A stretch of 64,000 nucleotides of DNA from Bacillus sp. FJAT-27225 (GCF_001685025.1 NZ_MAYU01000021.1:744001-808000), one strand, 5' to 3'; positions 8,461 through 18,135 are shown, counted from the first letter of the stretch. Translations and numbers: made by a program. The notes: generated by a model from the letters alone, not told the origin.

Positions 8461-9345
8461 CTAAATACTTGTTTTACTTACAACTTTCTTTCTATTATTC
8501 CTAAGAAAACCAACAGCCTCTTTTGTTGCATCTAAATGTTTTACTGTTTCTTCATATTGTAAAGAAGCCACACACATAAATAGAATATCAATTACTTGCA
8601 ATTGAGCAATACGAGAAGATGTAGCACCACTTCTGAAAGTTGGCTCACTGGCTGCAGAAGTATATAAATGAATATCTGCGTTCTCATTTACTATAGAATT
8701 GCCATACTTTGTTAAACTGATCGTAGTGGCATTTTGTTGTCTAGCCAGTTGTAATACGTTAGCAACTTCAATCGTTTCACCGGAAAAAGAGATACCTACT
8801 ACAACATCTGACTCATCAGCATTTGCAACCAGAGTAGATGCCATATGCATATCAGAAAATGTATATGCATCCTTATTAATTCGCAGAAACTTTTGTTGTG
8901 CATCCTGAGCAATGATACTAGAAGCTCCTATCCCTATAAAATGGGTTCTTCTAGATCTTCGTAATGCCTCAACTGCTTTCTCCAATTCATCGACATTTAG
9001 CAATGCAGCAGTTTCACGTATGGTTTTTATACTATTATTTGTCATCTTTTCGATAACAAATCTAGGTGGCTCATTTGGTTCTATATCCCGGTATCCAGCA
9101 TCACTTGTCTTTTGAAGGTCTCCTGCAATTCTTAATTTCAAATCTTGAAGCCCTTTCAAATTAAGTGATTTACATAACCTAATAACAGCCGCCCCACTAG
9201 TTGAACTCCTCTTTCCAAGCTCTATAGCTGTTAATGAAATTGATTCCTTTGGATTTTCAATAATATATGTAGCTATTTTTCTTTCGGATGGAGGTAATAA
9301 TGGTAACATTTTGGAAAGTATTAAAAGTCCTCCTGTAGTTGACAT
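8461..9345 (-). CDS. murR: RpiR-family transcriptional regulator, MurR-like
   Basis: The protein has 294 residues. The N-terminal 75 residues form the RpiR helix-turn-helix (ATYIIENPKESISLTAIELG, then VIRLCKSLNLKG). Residues 125-250 are a SIS sugar-phosphate domain (FIGIGASSIIAQD, VVVGISFSGET). In B. subtilis MurR represses the MurNAc genes and is released by MurNAc-6-P. The gene lies between murQ and the kinase in the same operon, so autoregulation is expected. There is a 142-base gap between it and murQ that could hold an operator or internal promoter; I did not identify one. Confidence 0.8.
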   Translation of the reverse strand: MSTTGGLLILSKMLPLLPPSERKIATYIIENPKESISLTAIELGKRSSTSGAAVIRLCKSLNLKGLQDLKLRIAGDLQKTSDAGYRDIEPNEPPRFVIEKMTNNSIKTIRETAALLNVDELEKAVEALRRSRRTHFIGIGASSIIAQDAQQKFLRINKDAYTFSDMHMASTLVANADESDVVVGISFSGETIEVANVLQLARQQNATTISLTKYGNSIVNENADIHLYTSAASEPTFRSGATSSRIAQLQVIDILFMCVASLQYEETVKHLDATKEAVGFLRNNRKKVVSKTSI

Positions 9346-9487
9346 GTTATCAGCTCATCTCTAATTAAATCTTCTTCTTCACATAAAACCCTACACAATA
9401 CAAGCTTTCTCTTTTTCACTTGTTGCAGTTGATATACAACTAGTTATGTTTTGGAGCATATGTTTTTCATCACCTAAATTAAAATAA

Positions 9488-10417
9488 TTAAAGGTTATCA
9501 TATTCATTACTCTCATTTAATGCAATGTCGATTGCTTTTCTGACATACCCATTTGCTTGTTCTATATACACTTTCGCATCTTGTAGAGTTACTCCTGTTT
9601 TTATCATAACTATAGCCGGTTTGATCTCATAATTTGTTTTTTCTAAAACTTCTTCAGCTTTTTGGTATTGTATGTCAGTTATAGCAGAAAGGATATTCTT
9701 AGCTCGTTCCTTTAATTTATAATTACTAACTTTCAAATCTATCATTAGATTTTCGTATACCTTGCCAATTTTGATCATTGAAGTTGTTGTAATCATGTTC
9801 AAAATTAGTTTGTGAGCAGTAGCTGCTTTCATTCGTGTTGAACCTGTTAATATCTCAGGGCCTGTTATGACTTCTATAATTACATCAGCATACTGGCTGA
9901 TATCCGAGTTTTCATTACAAGATAGACTAACAGTAGTTGCACCTATACTTTTTGCATATTTTAGTGCCCCAATAACATATGGCGTTCTCCCACTTGCTGC
10001 AATTCCTACCACTACATCCAATTCAGTTACGTTTCTTTCCTCCAAATCTTTAACAGCTAATTGCTCGTCATCCTCCGCTCCTTCAACAGCTTTTTCAATT
10101 GCCTTAATTCCACCTGCCATTACTGCTTGAACTAGATCTGGTGGTGTACTAAATGTTGGAGGGCATTCTACAGCATCTAAGATTCCAATTCTCCCACTAG
10201 TCCCTGCACCAACATAAAATAATTTTCCTCCTTGTTTCAAGGAGTTATATACTGCAGTAACAGTCGTTTCTATTTCAGGCAAAACCTTTTGAACACTATT
10301 TGCAACTGTCATATCTTCCCTATTTATCAGGTGTAAGATTTCACCAGTGGACATATTATCTAAATTTATTGAATTCATATTTCTTGTTTCAGTTGTCAAT
10401 GTTGATATTTTATTCAT
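9488..10417 (-). CDS. murQ: N-acetylmuramic acid 6-phosphate etherase
   Basis: MurQ cleaves the lactyl ether of MurNAc-6-P to give GlcNAc-6-P and D-lactate. The 309-residue length is normal. The SIS fold is evident: LFYVGAGTSGRIGILDAVEC (about residues 86-105) is the sugar-phosphate loop and the Glu of VEC corresponds to the conserved acidic position. VVGIAASGRTPYV and TGSTRMKAATAHK are further family signatures. It starts 12 bases after namZ and is translationally close to it. The product GlcNAc-6-P would need NagA/NagB, which are not in the window. Confidence 0.9.
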   Translation of the reverse strand: MNKISTLTTETRNMNSINLDNMSTGEILHLINREDMTVANSVQKVLPEIETTVTAVYNSLKQGGKLFYVGAGTSGRIGILDAVECPPTFSTPPDLVQAVMAGGIKAIEKAVEGAEDDEQLAVKDLEERNVTELDVVVGIAASGRTPYVIGALKYAKSIGATTVSLSCNENSDISQYADVIIEVITGPEILTGSTRMKAATAHKLILNMITTTSMIKIGKVYENLMIDLKVSNYKLKERAKNILSAITDIQYQKAEEVLEKTNYEIKPAIVMIKTGVTLQDAKVYIEQANGYVRKAIDIALNESNEYDNL

Positions 10418-10429
10418 CTATTATCCATC

Positions 10430-11578
10430 CTACTTGTATATAAGATATGGTTCTTTTAATTTTTGGAAAGATCCCACCTGTTCTTTGCAGTGCAATAAAA
10501 AGCCGGTTGATGTTTTATTTAACACGTGCTTCCTTAATTGCTTTGTACCAGCTAAGAGATCAAAAAAATACTTCCCACTGTCATTTCTAATAAAGTTAAA
10601 GTCATTTGGATACATCTCAGCTATGATTTCTAATAATGCGATTCCAGCTTGCAAGGAATTAAGTTTGTTTCGATCAGTTACATGTAATTGTATACCTCCA
10701 CAAACTTCATCTTTATGCTTTTGATACGTTGGAATAAACGACGTCGTCCGTGCTATCAACCCTGATATTTTTCTATTATTGAATTCCTTTGAAAGTTTTT
10801 GGCCATCTATAAAAGGAGCTCCGACCATTTCAAATGGCTTGGTTGTTCCTCTTCCTTCAGATAAATTTGTGCCTTCAATTAAACAAGTTCCGGGGTATAA
10901 TATGGTCATGTCTAAATTTGTTGTATTTGGAGACGGAGGTACCCAGAATAGAGCAGTTTCGTCAAAATACATATTCCGTTTCCATCCTTCCATAGGGACA
11001 ACCGTTAATTCGCAATTTATACCAAACTCATATTTATAGAGTTGTGCAAGCTCTCCGACCGTCATTCCATGCCTATTCAATATAGGATATAATCCAACAA
11101 AGGAACGAACATCTTCTTCGACCAAATTTCCTTCCACTTTTTCACCTGTAATTGGATTCGGCCTGTCTAAGACAACAAAGTGTTTTTCATTTTCAGCACA
11201 TGCTTCCATCACATAAGCCATCGTATAAATAAATGTATAGTATCTGGAACCAATATCCTGAAGATCAAAAACAATGACATCTAAAGAATCCAACATTTCT
11301 ATACTAGGTTTCCTATCTTTTCCATAAAGACTAAAAACGGGAAGACCGGTTGCTGGGTCAATAGAAGATTCTACTAATTGTCCCTCTTTTGCATCACCGC
11401 GAATACCATGTTCAGGCCCAAATAATGCTGTTAATTTAATCCCAGGATGCTCAAAAAACAAATCAATAGTAGGTGTAAGCTTCCCGTTGACCCCTGTCAT
11501 GTTGGTTACTAATCCAATTCGTTTATTTTTAAATTGCCTAAACCCTTTTTCCAGAAAAATGTCCAGCCCAAGCTTCAT
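10430..11578 (-). CDS. namZ: Exo-beta-N-acetylmuramidase NamZ (DUF1343, GH171)
   Basis: The 382-residue protein matches B. subtilis YbbC/NamZ, which removes MurNAc from the non-reducing end of peptidoglycan fragments. Signatures are RIGLVTNMTGV, FGPEHGIRGDA, VFDLQDIGSRYYTF, DRPNPITG and PGTCLIEGTNLSEGRGTT. B. subtilis NamZ is exported. This one starts MKLGLDIFLEKGFRQFKNK with no signal peptide, so it should act inside the cell on imported disaccharides. It is the first gene after the lipoprotein, separated by a hairpin at 11623-11650, and is followed by murQ at 12 bases. Confidence 0.88.
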   Translation of the reverse strand: MKLGLDIFLEKGFRQFKNKRIGLVTNMTGVNGKLTPTIDLFFEHPGIKLTALFGPEHGIRGDAKEGQLVESSIDPATGLPVFSLYGKDRKPSIEMLDSLDVIVFDLQDIGSRYYTFIYTMAYVMEACAENEKHFVVLDRPNPITGEKVEGNLVEEDVRSFVGLYPILNRHGMTVGELAQLYKYEFGINCELTVVPMEGWKRNMYFDETALFWVPPSPNTTNLDMTILYPGTCLIEGTNLSEGRGTTKPFEMVGAPFIDGQKLSKEFNNRKISGLIARTTSFIPTYQKHKDEVCGGIQLHVTDRNKLNSLQAGIALLEIIAEMYPNDFNFIRNDSGKYFFDLLAGTKQLRKHVLNKTSTGFLLHCKEQVGSFQKLKEPYLIYK

Positions 11579-11622
11579 TTGCTCACTTCCCTTAAGAAAA
11601 ACACATTCTTTTTAGTTAATAA

Positions 11623-11650
11623 GAGCTAGCCCAATATAGGGCTAGCCCTC
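11623..11650 (-). terminator. Intercistronic hairpin after solute-binding protein gene
   Basis: GAGCTAGCCC and GGGCTAGC-CTC form a strong GC-rich stem between the lipoprotein gene and namZ. The following T-tract is weak (CTCTTATTAAC), so partial termination or mRNA stabilisation is more likely than full termination. Such hairpins commonly raise binding-protein levels over downstream genes. Confidence 0.55.
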
Positions 11651-11656
11651 ACAATA

Positions 11657-13249
11657 TTACTTTTTTATCTTGTCCAAATTCTCATGCCATTTGTTTGTTT
11701 GGAATTTCAATAATTTTTCTTGACCCACATCTTTGGCATCCTTTCGAGCCTGTTCTATTAAATCACTTACTTCATCTTCACCTGCTGCAAAGAGTATTTT
11801 CGCAAAAGCTTCATCAAAAATATCTTTAATTCTTTGAGCAATAATACCTTCTTCAGACTCTGGCAGTGGAGACAAGTTAGTAAACTCCGTAACATCTTTA
11901 GCTGTTTTCCAAGTAATCTCATTTTGTGCTACTGTAGTCCAGTCACGCTCTCCTTCTGGACGCATATATTCAATTTCAGATTTGGCATTATCGATAAACA
12001 CAGTATTTCCAGCCCAGTTAAACTTTTCAAATTTAATCATCGTATCACCACGAACTTCGGCTGAATCTGTTTTATATTTTTCATTTGGAACTGGATAACC
12101 ATTTGCATCAACTTCATCCCAATATAAACCTTTAGGCCCAAAGAATAGCACTCTTTGACCTTCTTCTCCTACAATCCAGTCAAAGTAAGCAAAAATTGCT
12201 TCCGGATTATCTGCATTTTTTGTTATAACGTTTACATTCCATCCCAAAGTAACATAATCATCGATCCAAACTTTGTTCTTGTCGACACCTTCTTTATGGA
12301 TTGGCCAGATCATGTCATATCCAGCTTCAGGATCCTCTGCTTTTAAACTGTTGTTACCAACTCTACCTAAATCTGCAGTACTTGCAGTAAATACTACCGC
12401 TACTTTCCCTGTATTAATTTTTTCTTTTACTTGGTCCATTGTCTGAGACATAGCATCTTGTGTAATAAGTTTTTCTTTAAATAATTTATTTGCATAGATC
12501 ATTGTTTCTTCAAAAATCTTATCTTCAAAAATAGACTTTAATTCATCACCAACTGGATACGCACGATTTCCTATAAAAGTTCTAGATAAATCTTCTCCAA
12601 ACCCTGTATACAACATTTCAATACCTTGTCCACCCACACCAACTTCTAAAGGTACAACATCTGGATACTTTTCTTTTACCTGTTGAAGATAGGAATGTAA
12701 GTCAGCGAAAGTTTCTAGCTTTGGAGATCCCAATTCACTATAAATCTTTTTATTGATCATCCAACCACCGTTACCTCTTGGCTGAGTACTATACCAATTA
12801 GGGATTTGGTAGATATGGCCATCTTCACTGCGTAGCATATTAAGAGTTTGTTCTCCAACCCATTTTTTTATGTTCGGATATTTATCGATGTAATCATCTA
12901 ACGGTACTAATTGTTCAGCTTCAACCAATCTTTGAACATCTGGTCCTCTATTTAAGTGAATAACATCTGGTAAATTTTTCGACGCAATCATCGAATTCAA
13001 CTTTTGAACAGATTTTCCGCCAGATTGTATTGGTTCTACTTTTACTTTTAAATTTTCATTAATCCATTTTGTCGCTTCATTTTCAGCCCATGGATCAGTA
13101 GTCATCCAATCATAGTGTCCATAAAACGAAAATGTTAAATCATCTTTTCCAAAAGCTACTTTTTCTTTGGTACTTGCTTTTTCATCTGAACAGGCAATAA
13201 GAACAAAGGCCAAGCTTAGAACAAATAGACCAACTAAAAATTTCTTCAT
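11657..13249 (-). CDS. ABC transporter solute-binding lipoprotein (LplA/family 1 type)
   Basis: The 530-residue product starts with a lipoprotein signal peptide ending in lipobox LIAC (Cys about 20). It is as large as LplA/YtcQ-type sugar-binding proteins, longer than maltose-type ones. Asp/Trp-rich segments typical of oligosaccharide binders are present (YGHYDWMTTDPWAENE). I start at 13249 because GGGGGGAAATACC precedes that ATG. With the two permeases upstream it forms a carbohydrate importer without its own ATPase; a shared MsmK-type ATPase is expected elsewhere. Context suggests the ligand is GlcNAc-MurNAc or muropeptide. A weak promoter-like TTGACT (13321-13326) lies upstream. Confidence 0.8.
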   Translation of the reverse strand: MKKFLVGLFVLSLAFVLIACSDEKASTKEKVAFGKDDLTFSFYGHYDWMTTDPWAENEATKWINENLKVKVEPIQSGGKSVQKLNSMIASKNLPDVIHLNRGPDVQRLVEAEQLVPLDDYIDKYPNIKKWVGEQTLNMLRSEDGHIYQIPNWYSTQPRGNGGWMINKKIYSELGSPKLETFADLHSYLQQVKEKYPDVVPLEVGVGGQGIEMLYTGFGEDLSRTFIGNRAYPVGDELKSIFEDKIFEETMIYANKLFKEKLITQDAMSQTMDQVKEKINTGKVAVVFTASTADLGRVGNNSLKAEDPEAGYDMIWPIHKEGVDKNKVWIDDYVTLGWNVNVITKNADNPEAIFAYFDWIVGEEGQRVLFFGPKGLYWDEVDANGYPVPNEKYKTDSAEVRGDTMIKFEKFNWAGNTVFIDNAKSEIEYMRPEGERDWTTVAQNEITWKTAKDVTEFTNLSPLPESEEGIIAQRIKDIFDEAFAKILFAAGEDEVSDLIEQARKDAKDVGQEKLLKFQTNKWHENLDKIKK

Positions 13250-13365
13250 GGTATTTCCCCCCAATTTTTTAATTAAATATTTATTGCTAACGTCTTCATA
13301 AATTATTAAATTATAATTTTAGTCAACGGTAGAAATACTAGTTTTGTAGAACCAGCCTAAAAACT

Positions 13366-14271
13366 TTAATCTTTCAAAGATCCTATTAAAACCCCTTTTA
13401 CAAAGTGTTTTTGAATGAAAGGATAAACTAAAACAATCGGTATAGTAGCAACCATCATTGTTGCCATTGTCAATGATTTTGTCGTGATGCTTTGTTGTTT
13501 TGTCATATGTTCAAGTGCAATTGCATTCCCTTGAGCTGCTTGGGCCATTTGATCGGACATAATGTTAGAATTCATTATTTGCTGTAATAAAGTTTGAATA
13601 GGAATGAGATCTGCATCAGATATATAGATACTTGGGAAAAACCAATCATTCCAATGGAACACAGCTGTGAAAAGTGACAATGTTGCTATAACTGGACCTG
13701 ATACTGGAAGGACAATTCTGAAAAATACTCCGAAGTCAGAACACCCATCAAGCTTTGCTGATTCTTCTAACTCAGCAGGTAATCCATTGAAAAACGTTCT
13801 AAATACGATCATATTCCATACATTGATAATAGTTGGAATGATAAAAACCCAAAAACTGTCCAATAAACCTAAGCCTTTAATTAATAAGAAGGTTGGGATT
13901 AATCCTCCACTAAAATACATTGTAATGACAAAAAATATCATCATGTATTTTCTTCCTATTAATTCCTTTTTTGTCATACCGTAAGCTAATAAAGCTGTGA
14001 AAAATATCGATACAAACGTACCTATAACTGTTCTAAGAATAGTTATCATAAAGGCTTGTGTAAGCCGTGAATCTTCAAAAACGATTTTATAATTATCCAG
14101 TGTAAACTCCCTAGGCCAGAAGGTTATGCCTCCCATAGCTGTATCTGCACCAGAGTTAAAGGATATTACAATCGAATTCCAAAAAGGGTACATAGCCACA
14201 AATCCCAAAACTATTAAAAAGGTATAAATAAATAGTTGGAGGATTTTATCTTCAAAACTTAATTTCATCAT
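13366..14271 (-). CDS. ABC transporter permease, LplC/AraQ-like
   Basis: The 301-residue membrane protein has about six hydrophobic segments. The first is at residues 12-30. The EAA loop ESAKLDGCSDFGVFFRIVLP (about residues 188-207) is the cytoplasmic contact to the ATPase. The C-terminus ends KHFVKGVLIGSLKD, typical of the CUT1 inner-membrane permease group. It is 27 bases downstream of the partner permease and belongs to the same operon. Substrate specificity resides in the lipoprotein. Confidence 0.85.
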   Translation of the reverse strand: MMKLSFEDKILQLFIYTFLIVLGFVAMYPFWNSIVISFNSGADTAMGGITFWPREFTLDNYKIVFEDSRLTQAFMITILRTVIGTFVSIFFTALLAYGMTKKELIGRKYMMIFFVITMYFSGGLIPTFLLIKGLGLLDSFWVFIIPTIINVWNMIVFRTFFNGLPAELEESAKLDGCSDFGVFFRIVLPVSGPVIATLSLFTAVFHWNDWFFPSIYISDADLIPIQTLLQQIMNSNIMSDQMAQAAQGNAIALEHMTKQQSITTKSLTMATMMVATIPIVLVYPFIQKHFVKGVLIGSLKD

Positions 14272-14298
14272 AAACCCCCCTCTTCCATAATGAGCTTC

Positions 14299-15291
14299 TT
14301 ACCATAGACTTGAACCCATTCTTCTAGCAAATCTATTAGCAAGTACTAAAAGCCCAACACTAATGATCGCCTTGAATAAACCAACTGCGGTAGCGTAAGA
14401 AAATCTATTATTTAAGATACCTACACGATAAACATATGTATCTATTACATCTGCCACATCTCTCAATAAAGGGTTTGATCCTAGTAATAGTAAATCTTCA
14501 AATCCAGCACTAAGTAGGCTACCAATCGCTAATATTAAGAAAATAAGTATGACTGGCATGATACTTGGTATTGTGATCAGGAAAATTTGTTTCAGCCTTC
14601 CTGCTCCATCAATAGCAGCAGCTTCATACAATTGAGGATTTACACCAGCGATTGCAGCTAAGTACACTATGGATCCAAAGCCTATTTCCTTCCAAACCCC
14701 TGTTGTTACAATAATGGTCCAAAAGTATTCAGGTATGGATAGAAAATTGATAGGCTCATCAATAACATTTAATTCTTGCAATAAAATATTTAAGCTGCCA
14801 TTATCCGTGGATAATATAGAGCCTGCAAATCCAGCTACAATGACCCAAGATAAGAAGTGTGGTAAATAACTAACTGTTTGAATACTTCTTTTAAACAATT
14901 GATGACGAACTTCATTCAACATTAATGCGAGAATTATTGGTGCTGGAAAACCTATTAATAGTTTTAATAAGCTAATCACGACAGTGTTTCGCATTACAGT
15001 GAAAAATTCTGGAGATTCAAAGAACATTACAAAATGTTTAAAACCAACCCATTCACTATTTAACATTCCTTTAAATATGTTATAGTCCTGAAATGCCATC
15101 AAGACCCCATACATCGGTATGTAAGCAAAAATAAATACTAAAATAATGCCCGGCCACACCATTGACTGTATTTGCCACTGATTTGCAATTAACTTTTTTA
15201 TTTTATTGCCTTTACCTGTTGGAGGCTTTTTCCTAGATAGTTGTTTTTGTTCTGTTACTACTTCATTGATAACTTCTCTTTCAGCAATCAT
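14299..15291 (-). CDS. ABC transporter permease, LplB-like
   Basis: The protein has 330 residues. A cytoplasmic, basic N-terminus of about 40 residues precedes six membrane segments. The EAA loop YEAAAIDGAGRLKQIFLITI lies near residue 222. PGIILVFIFAYIPMYGVLMAFQDYN is the typical LplB first membrane span, here given in part as IFAYIPMYGVLMAFQDYN. It pairs with the LplC-like permease. A clear AAGGAGG site precedes the ATG. The DUF624 gene is 18 bases upstream. Confidence 0.85.
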   Translation of the reverse strand: MIAEREVINEVVTEQKQLSRKKPPTGKGNKIKKLIANQWQIQSMVWPGIILVFIFAYIPMYGVLMAFQDYNIFKGMLNSEWVGFKHFVMFFESPEFFTVMRNTVVISLLKLLIGFPAPIILALMLNEVRHQLFKRSIQTVSYLPHFLSWVIVAGFAGSILSTDNGSLNILLQELNVIDEPINFLSIPEYFWTIIVTTGVWKEIGFGSIVYLAAIAGVNPQLYEAAAIDGAGRLKQIFLITIPSIMPVILIFLILAIGSLLSAGFEDLLLLGSNPLLRDVADVIDTYVYRVGILNNRFSYATAVGLFKAIISVGLLVLANRFARRMGSSLW

Positions 15292-15309
15292 GATTGATTC
15301 CTCCTTTCT

Positions 15310-15933
15310 TTAAGTAATTGAGGGTTTGTTCAAAACGTTATCAATTGATCGTTTTGCGAACCACATCCAAATATATCCAAATACGCTGCCAATAAATAAT
15401 ATCAATATCGGTAAATCATTCAGAAGCGATATACCGAAGTAAATAATAATACCTAAAGTTAAAGAGTAAAGTGGGTTAGCCAATCCAATAAAGCAGCTAT
15501 ATTTTACGGTTTGAAAAACTTTCAATTTATGCTGTGCAATGACTGGAAACACATAAATTAAACTACTAATTGCTAAGATAGATATAGTTATTAAACCTAC
15601 ATACATTAGAATGGAAATAACTCCAGAATTAAGGTTTTGTATATACTGAAAATCAATGTACAACACATACAAAGCCCCTATAAAAATCCACCCAATAACA
15701 TTAGATTTCAAAAAATCTCCAAAGTATGCTTTCCAAAATAGTCGAGATATGTTTACATCTTTTTCTTCAATCCATTTTCTGGAAATAGACAGAATCGCTA
15801 CAAAACTAGGAAAAACACCTAAAACTACCCCACCTAATAAAATAGATAAAACCCATAGTAAATTTAAATAGAATAAACGCGGGATCCAATAGGATATTTT
15901 ATAAAGGCCTCCGGCTAATCCATCTAATTCCAT
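15310..15933 (-). CDS. DUF624 (YesL-like) membrane protein
   Basis: The 207-residue protein has five probable membrane helices. The N-terminal ELDGLAGGLYKISYWI and a following NLLWVLSILLGGVVLGVFPS are the standard start of the DUF624/YesL family. These accompany carbohydrate ABC transporters of the Lpl/Yes type in Bacilli and have no proven function. I start at 15933 because GGAGGGG lies seven bases upstream. It is the second gene of the unit, 18 bases before the first permease. Confidence 0.8.
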   Translation of the reverse strand: MELDGLAGGLYKISYWIPRLFYLNLLWVLSILLGGVVLGVFPSFVAILSISRKWIEEKDVNISRLFWKAYFGDFLKSNVIGWIFIGALYVLYIDFQYIQNLNSGVISILMYVGLITISILAISSLIYVFPVIAQHKLKVFQTVKYSCFIGLANPLYSLTLGIIIYFGISLLNDLPILILFIGSVFGYIWMWFAKRSIDNVLNKPSIT

Positions 15934-16203
15934 CGTTATCCCCTCCTTCTTTTCTACTTTTGAGAACACCATTTCCTTATTCTTTCTGCAGCAACCTTTA
16001 TTGCTGCGTATGTATATTCATAGGTTGTAATGGATGCAGAAACCTCTGGAAAACTTTTTTGTCACCGCTTACAAATCTAATAATTATTATCAATATAAAT
16101 ATTCGGATTATTTACCTATTGATGATGCTAATATAAAAATTAAGTATTAATATTTCATTAAACTACATATTTTAATGGAGGATCTTCCCCAGTAAAGATT
16201 TAT

Positions 16204-18084
16204 TTAAGTTAAAGTTCCTGCCGTAACAATTCTTCTATAAATGTTTCGGCCAATAGAACCTTCTGGCATTGGATATGGTCCCTCAAAATGAAGACGCTCT
16301 TCTTCCAACTCTTCTATTGTTGAAATTGTTCCCTCAAGCCATTCTTGAACACGATGTTTTGCCGTTTCAATTCTAGCCATTAATCCACCATAGCGTAAGT
16401 CTATAACCTCCCATCCAAACGGCTTATTCATAGAGAACCATAATTTTCTATGTTTTTGACGCAAATCATTAGTCATGTCTTTTAGTTCTATTAGTTCCAT
16501 CAGATAAGAATTTACCGTTTCTTTATCATCCACTTCATATGACTTTTTTAAATTAATTCCCATTTCAGATTTAATGCTAAGAACTTTTGCTAACTGTTCA
16601 TAGAAATCAAACATTAATTTCCATTCCTGATTATTTTGTTTGGCACTATCTAACTGAGATGTTAATCCTTTGTAATGTTGATTCATTGATAGGCCACGAA
16701 TGTTTTCATCATACAATCCTATAAGAAGATCCTGCCAAAGAAGGAACTTGGATGGATTGGATTCATGTAAATTATCTTTTGATACGCCAGGGGTTTCATC
16801 AAACTCATTTAAAATCATAAAGTCAGAAAAATTCCCACCGGTACAGTAATTAAACCGCGCTTCCAAGTGTTCTCTTGTTACAGTTTTGTGGTAGGAATGT
16901 TCAGCAAACAACTGAAGTACCGGCAAAGCTGTTACTAATGGGGTCTCTGCTCCATTATCTCCCCACATGGTCGCAAACACCTCTCTTACCCCCTCTTTTT
17001 TACATGCCATTAAAGCAGCCTCAGAAGTAACCATTGCTTTCCCGTAGTTAGGAGCAATTCCATTCCAAGTCCAAACTCCTCCGGCAAAAATAGGATTTGA
17101 GCCCAGTTCTTTATGTTTTTGTATAAACGTGCGATAGAAATCTTCATCTGCATGATAATAATCCCAATACACAAGTTGAGTATTTGGAATCGAAGAAATA
17201 ACTTCTTCAGGAATCTCCGCTTCCAGGTCATAGTACCCGCCACTTTTTGATCCTAAGCGAAAGTACATGTCACTCCATATCATAGGTTTGAGACCTTTTT
17301 CTTCTGTAATAGAGATGACTTTTTTCAAATGCCCGTTCATAATATTAAATCGTTCTTCGTAACCATTTCTTGATAAATATTTACCTAATCCAAGCTGAAA
17401 CGCTTCATCCATTCCAATATGTATTCTATTCGTTTTGAATGGTCTCGTAGCTGCAGTAATGATTTTTTCTATAAATTTGTATGTCTCAGGTTCACCAACC
17501 AGCAATATGTCAGCAGTGTCTCTGATGTTTGCTGCATAGTTCCATTTAAGAGCTTCTGTAAGATGTGCCAATGTTTGAATACAAGGAATCATTTCTATTC
17601 CTAATGCTGAAGCATATTGATCACATGTTTCTATCTCTTTTTCAGTGTACCGGCCACGCATATAGCCGAAATATGGATAATCTTCCACTTCGTATGTATC
17701 TTCTGTATAAACCATTAATACGTTTAAACCCATAATGGCCATTTTCCTGAGTAAATCTTGGATACTTGGAACACTTAACACTCCATTTCTAGATGCATCT
17801 AACATTGCTCCATTCATATCAAACTGAGGCGATTCTGTGATATCAAAGTCTCCCAGTTTAGTATAGTTTTCAATCCATAATCCTAAAGCACGAAAAAAGT
17901 GAATTTTTTCTTTATAAATTATACTTCCTTTTCCATTTTCATTTTTCACTTCTAAATTCCCAACTGCTTTTTTTGTAATATGAATTGGGTAACCATTGTT
18001 AGTTAGCTGAAGATCCATTTCATCTGCAATCAGTTTTAATCCTTCTGATAACTCAGCAGTGTCACCAGTAAAATTAATTTTCAC
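16204..18084 (-). CDS. Glycoside hydrolase family 20 beta-N-acetylhexosaminidase
   Basis: The 626-residue protein would remove terminal GlcNAc from imported peptidoglycan or chitin-type oligosaccharides. An N-terminal GH20b-like domain (about residues 1-105) precedes the TIM barrel. HIGMDEAFQLGLG near residue 240 holds the adjacent Asp-Glu pair used in substrate-assisted catalysis. MLDASRNGVLSV and VYWDYYHADEDFY are other family features. No signal peptide is present. The start is the GTG at 18084 with GGAGG seven bases upstream; reading on from 18180 would cross the promoter. It replaces NagZ, the usual glucosaminidase of this pathway. First gene of the operon; the promoter carries a cre site. 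Confidence 0.82.
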   Translation of the reverse strand: MKINFTGDTAELSEGLKLIADEMDLQLTNNGYPIHITKKAVGNLEVKNENGKGSIIYKEKIHFFRALGLWIENYTKLGDFDITESPQFDMNGAMLDASRNGVLSVPSIQDLLRKMAIMGLNVLMVYTEDTYEVEDYPYFGYMRGRYTEKEIETCDQYASALGIEMIPCIQTLAHLTEALKWNYAANIRDTADILLVGEPETYKFIEKIITAATRPFKTNRIHIGMDEAFQLGLGKYLSRNGYEERFNIMNGHLKKVISITEEKGLKPMIWSDMYFRLGSKSGGYYDLEAEIPEEVISSIPNTQLVYWDYYHADEDFYRTFIQKHKELGSNPIFAGGVWTWNGIAPNYGKAMVTSEAALMACKKEGVREVFATMWGDNGAETPLVTALPVLQLFAEHSYHKTVTREHLEARFNYCTGGNFSDFMILNEFDETPGVSKDNLHESNPSKFLLWQDLLIGLYDENIRGLSMNQHYKGLTSQLDSAKQNNQEWKLMFDFYEQLAKVLSIKSEMGINLKKSYEVDDKETVNSYLMELIELKDMTNDLRQKHRKLWFSMNKPFGWEVIDLRYGGLMARIETAKHRVQEWLEGTISTIEELEEERLHFEGPYPMPEGSIGRNIYRRIVTAGTLT

Positions 18085-18106
18085 ATTAAAACCTCCGAGG
18101 TTTAGG

Positions 18107-18135
18107 GATATAATAGCGCTTACAAAAATGTTCAA
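18107..18135 (-). promoter_or_regulatory. Promoter with cre site in the spacer, upstream of GH20 gene
   Basis: On the minus strand TTGAAC (complement of 18130-18135) and TATATC (18107-18112) are 17 bases apart. The spacer and -10 edge contain TGTAAGCGCTATTA (18111-18124), a one-mismatch fit to the CcpA cre consensus TGWAANCGNTNWCA. Binding there would block RNA polymerase, so the whole amino-sugar operon should be glucose-repressed. Confidence 0.65.

Noticed and set aside
10347-10724. 125-residue plus-strand reading
   Set aside because: It is antisense to the end of namZ and the start of murQ, whose protein sequences are clearly conserved; no ribosome site and no protein-like features.
13297-13326. 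Internal promoter before the solute-binding lipoprotein gene
   Set aside because: TTGACT is a fair -35 box, but the -10 at correct spacing (ATTTAT) is poor; not listed as a feature.
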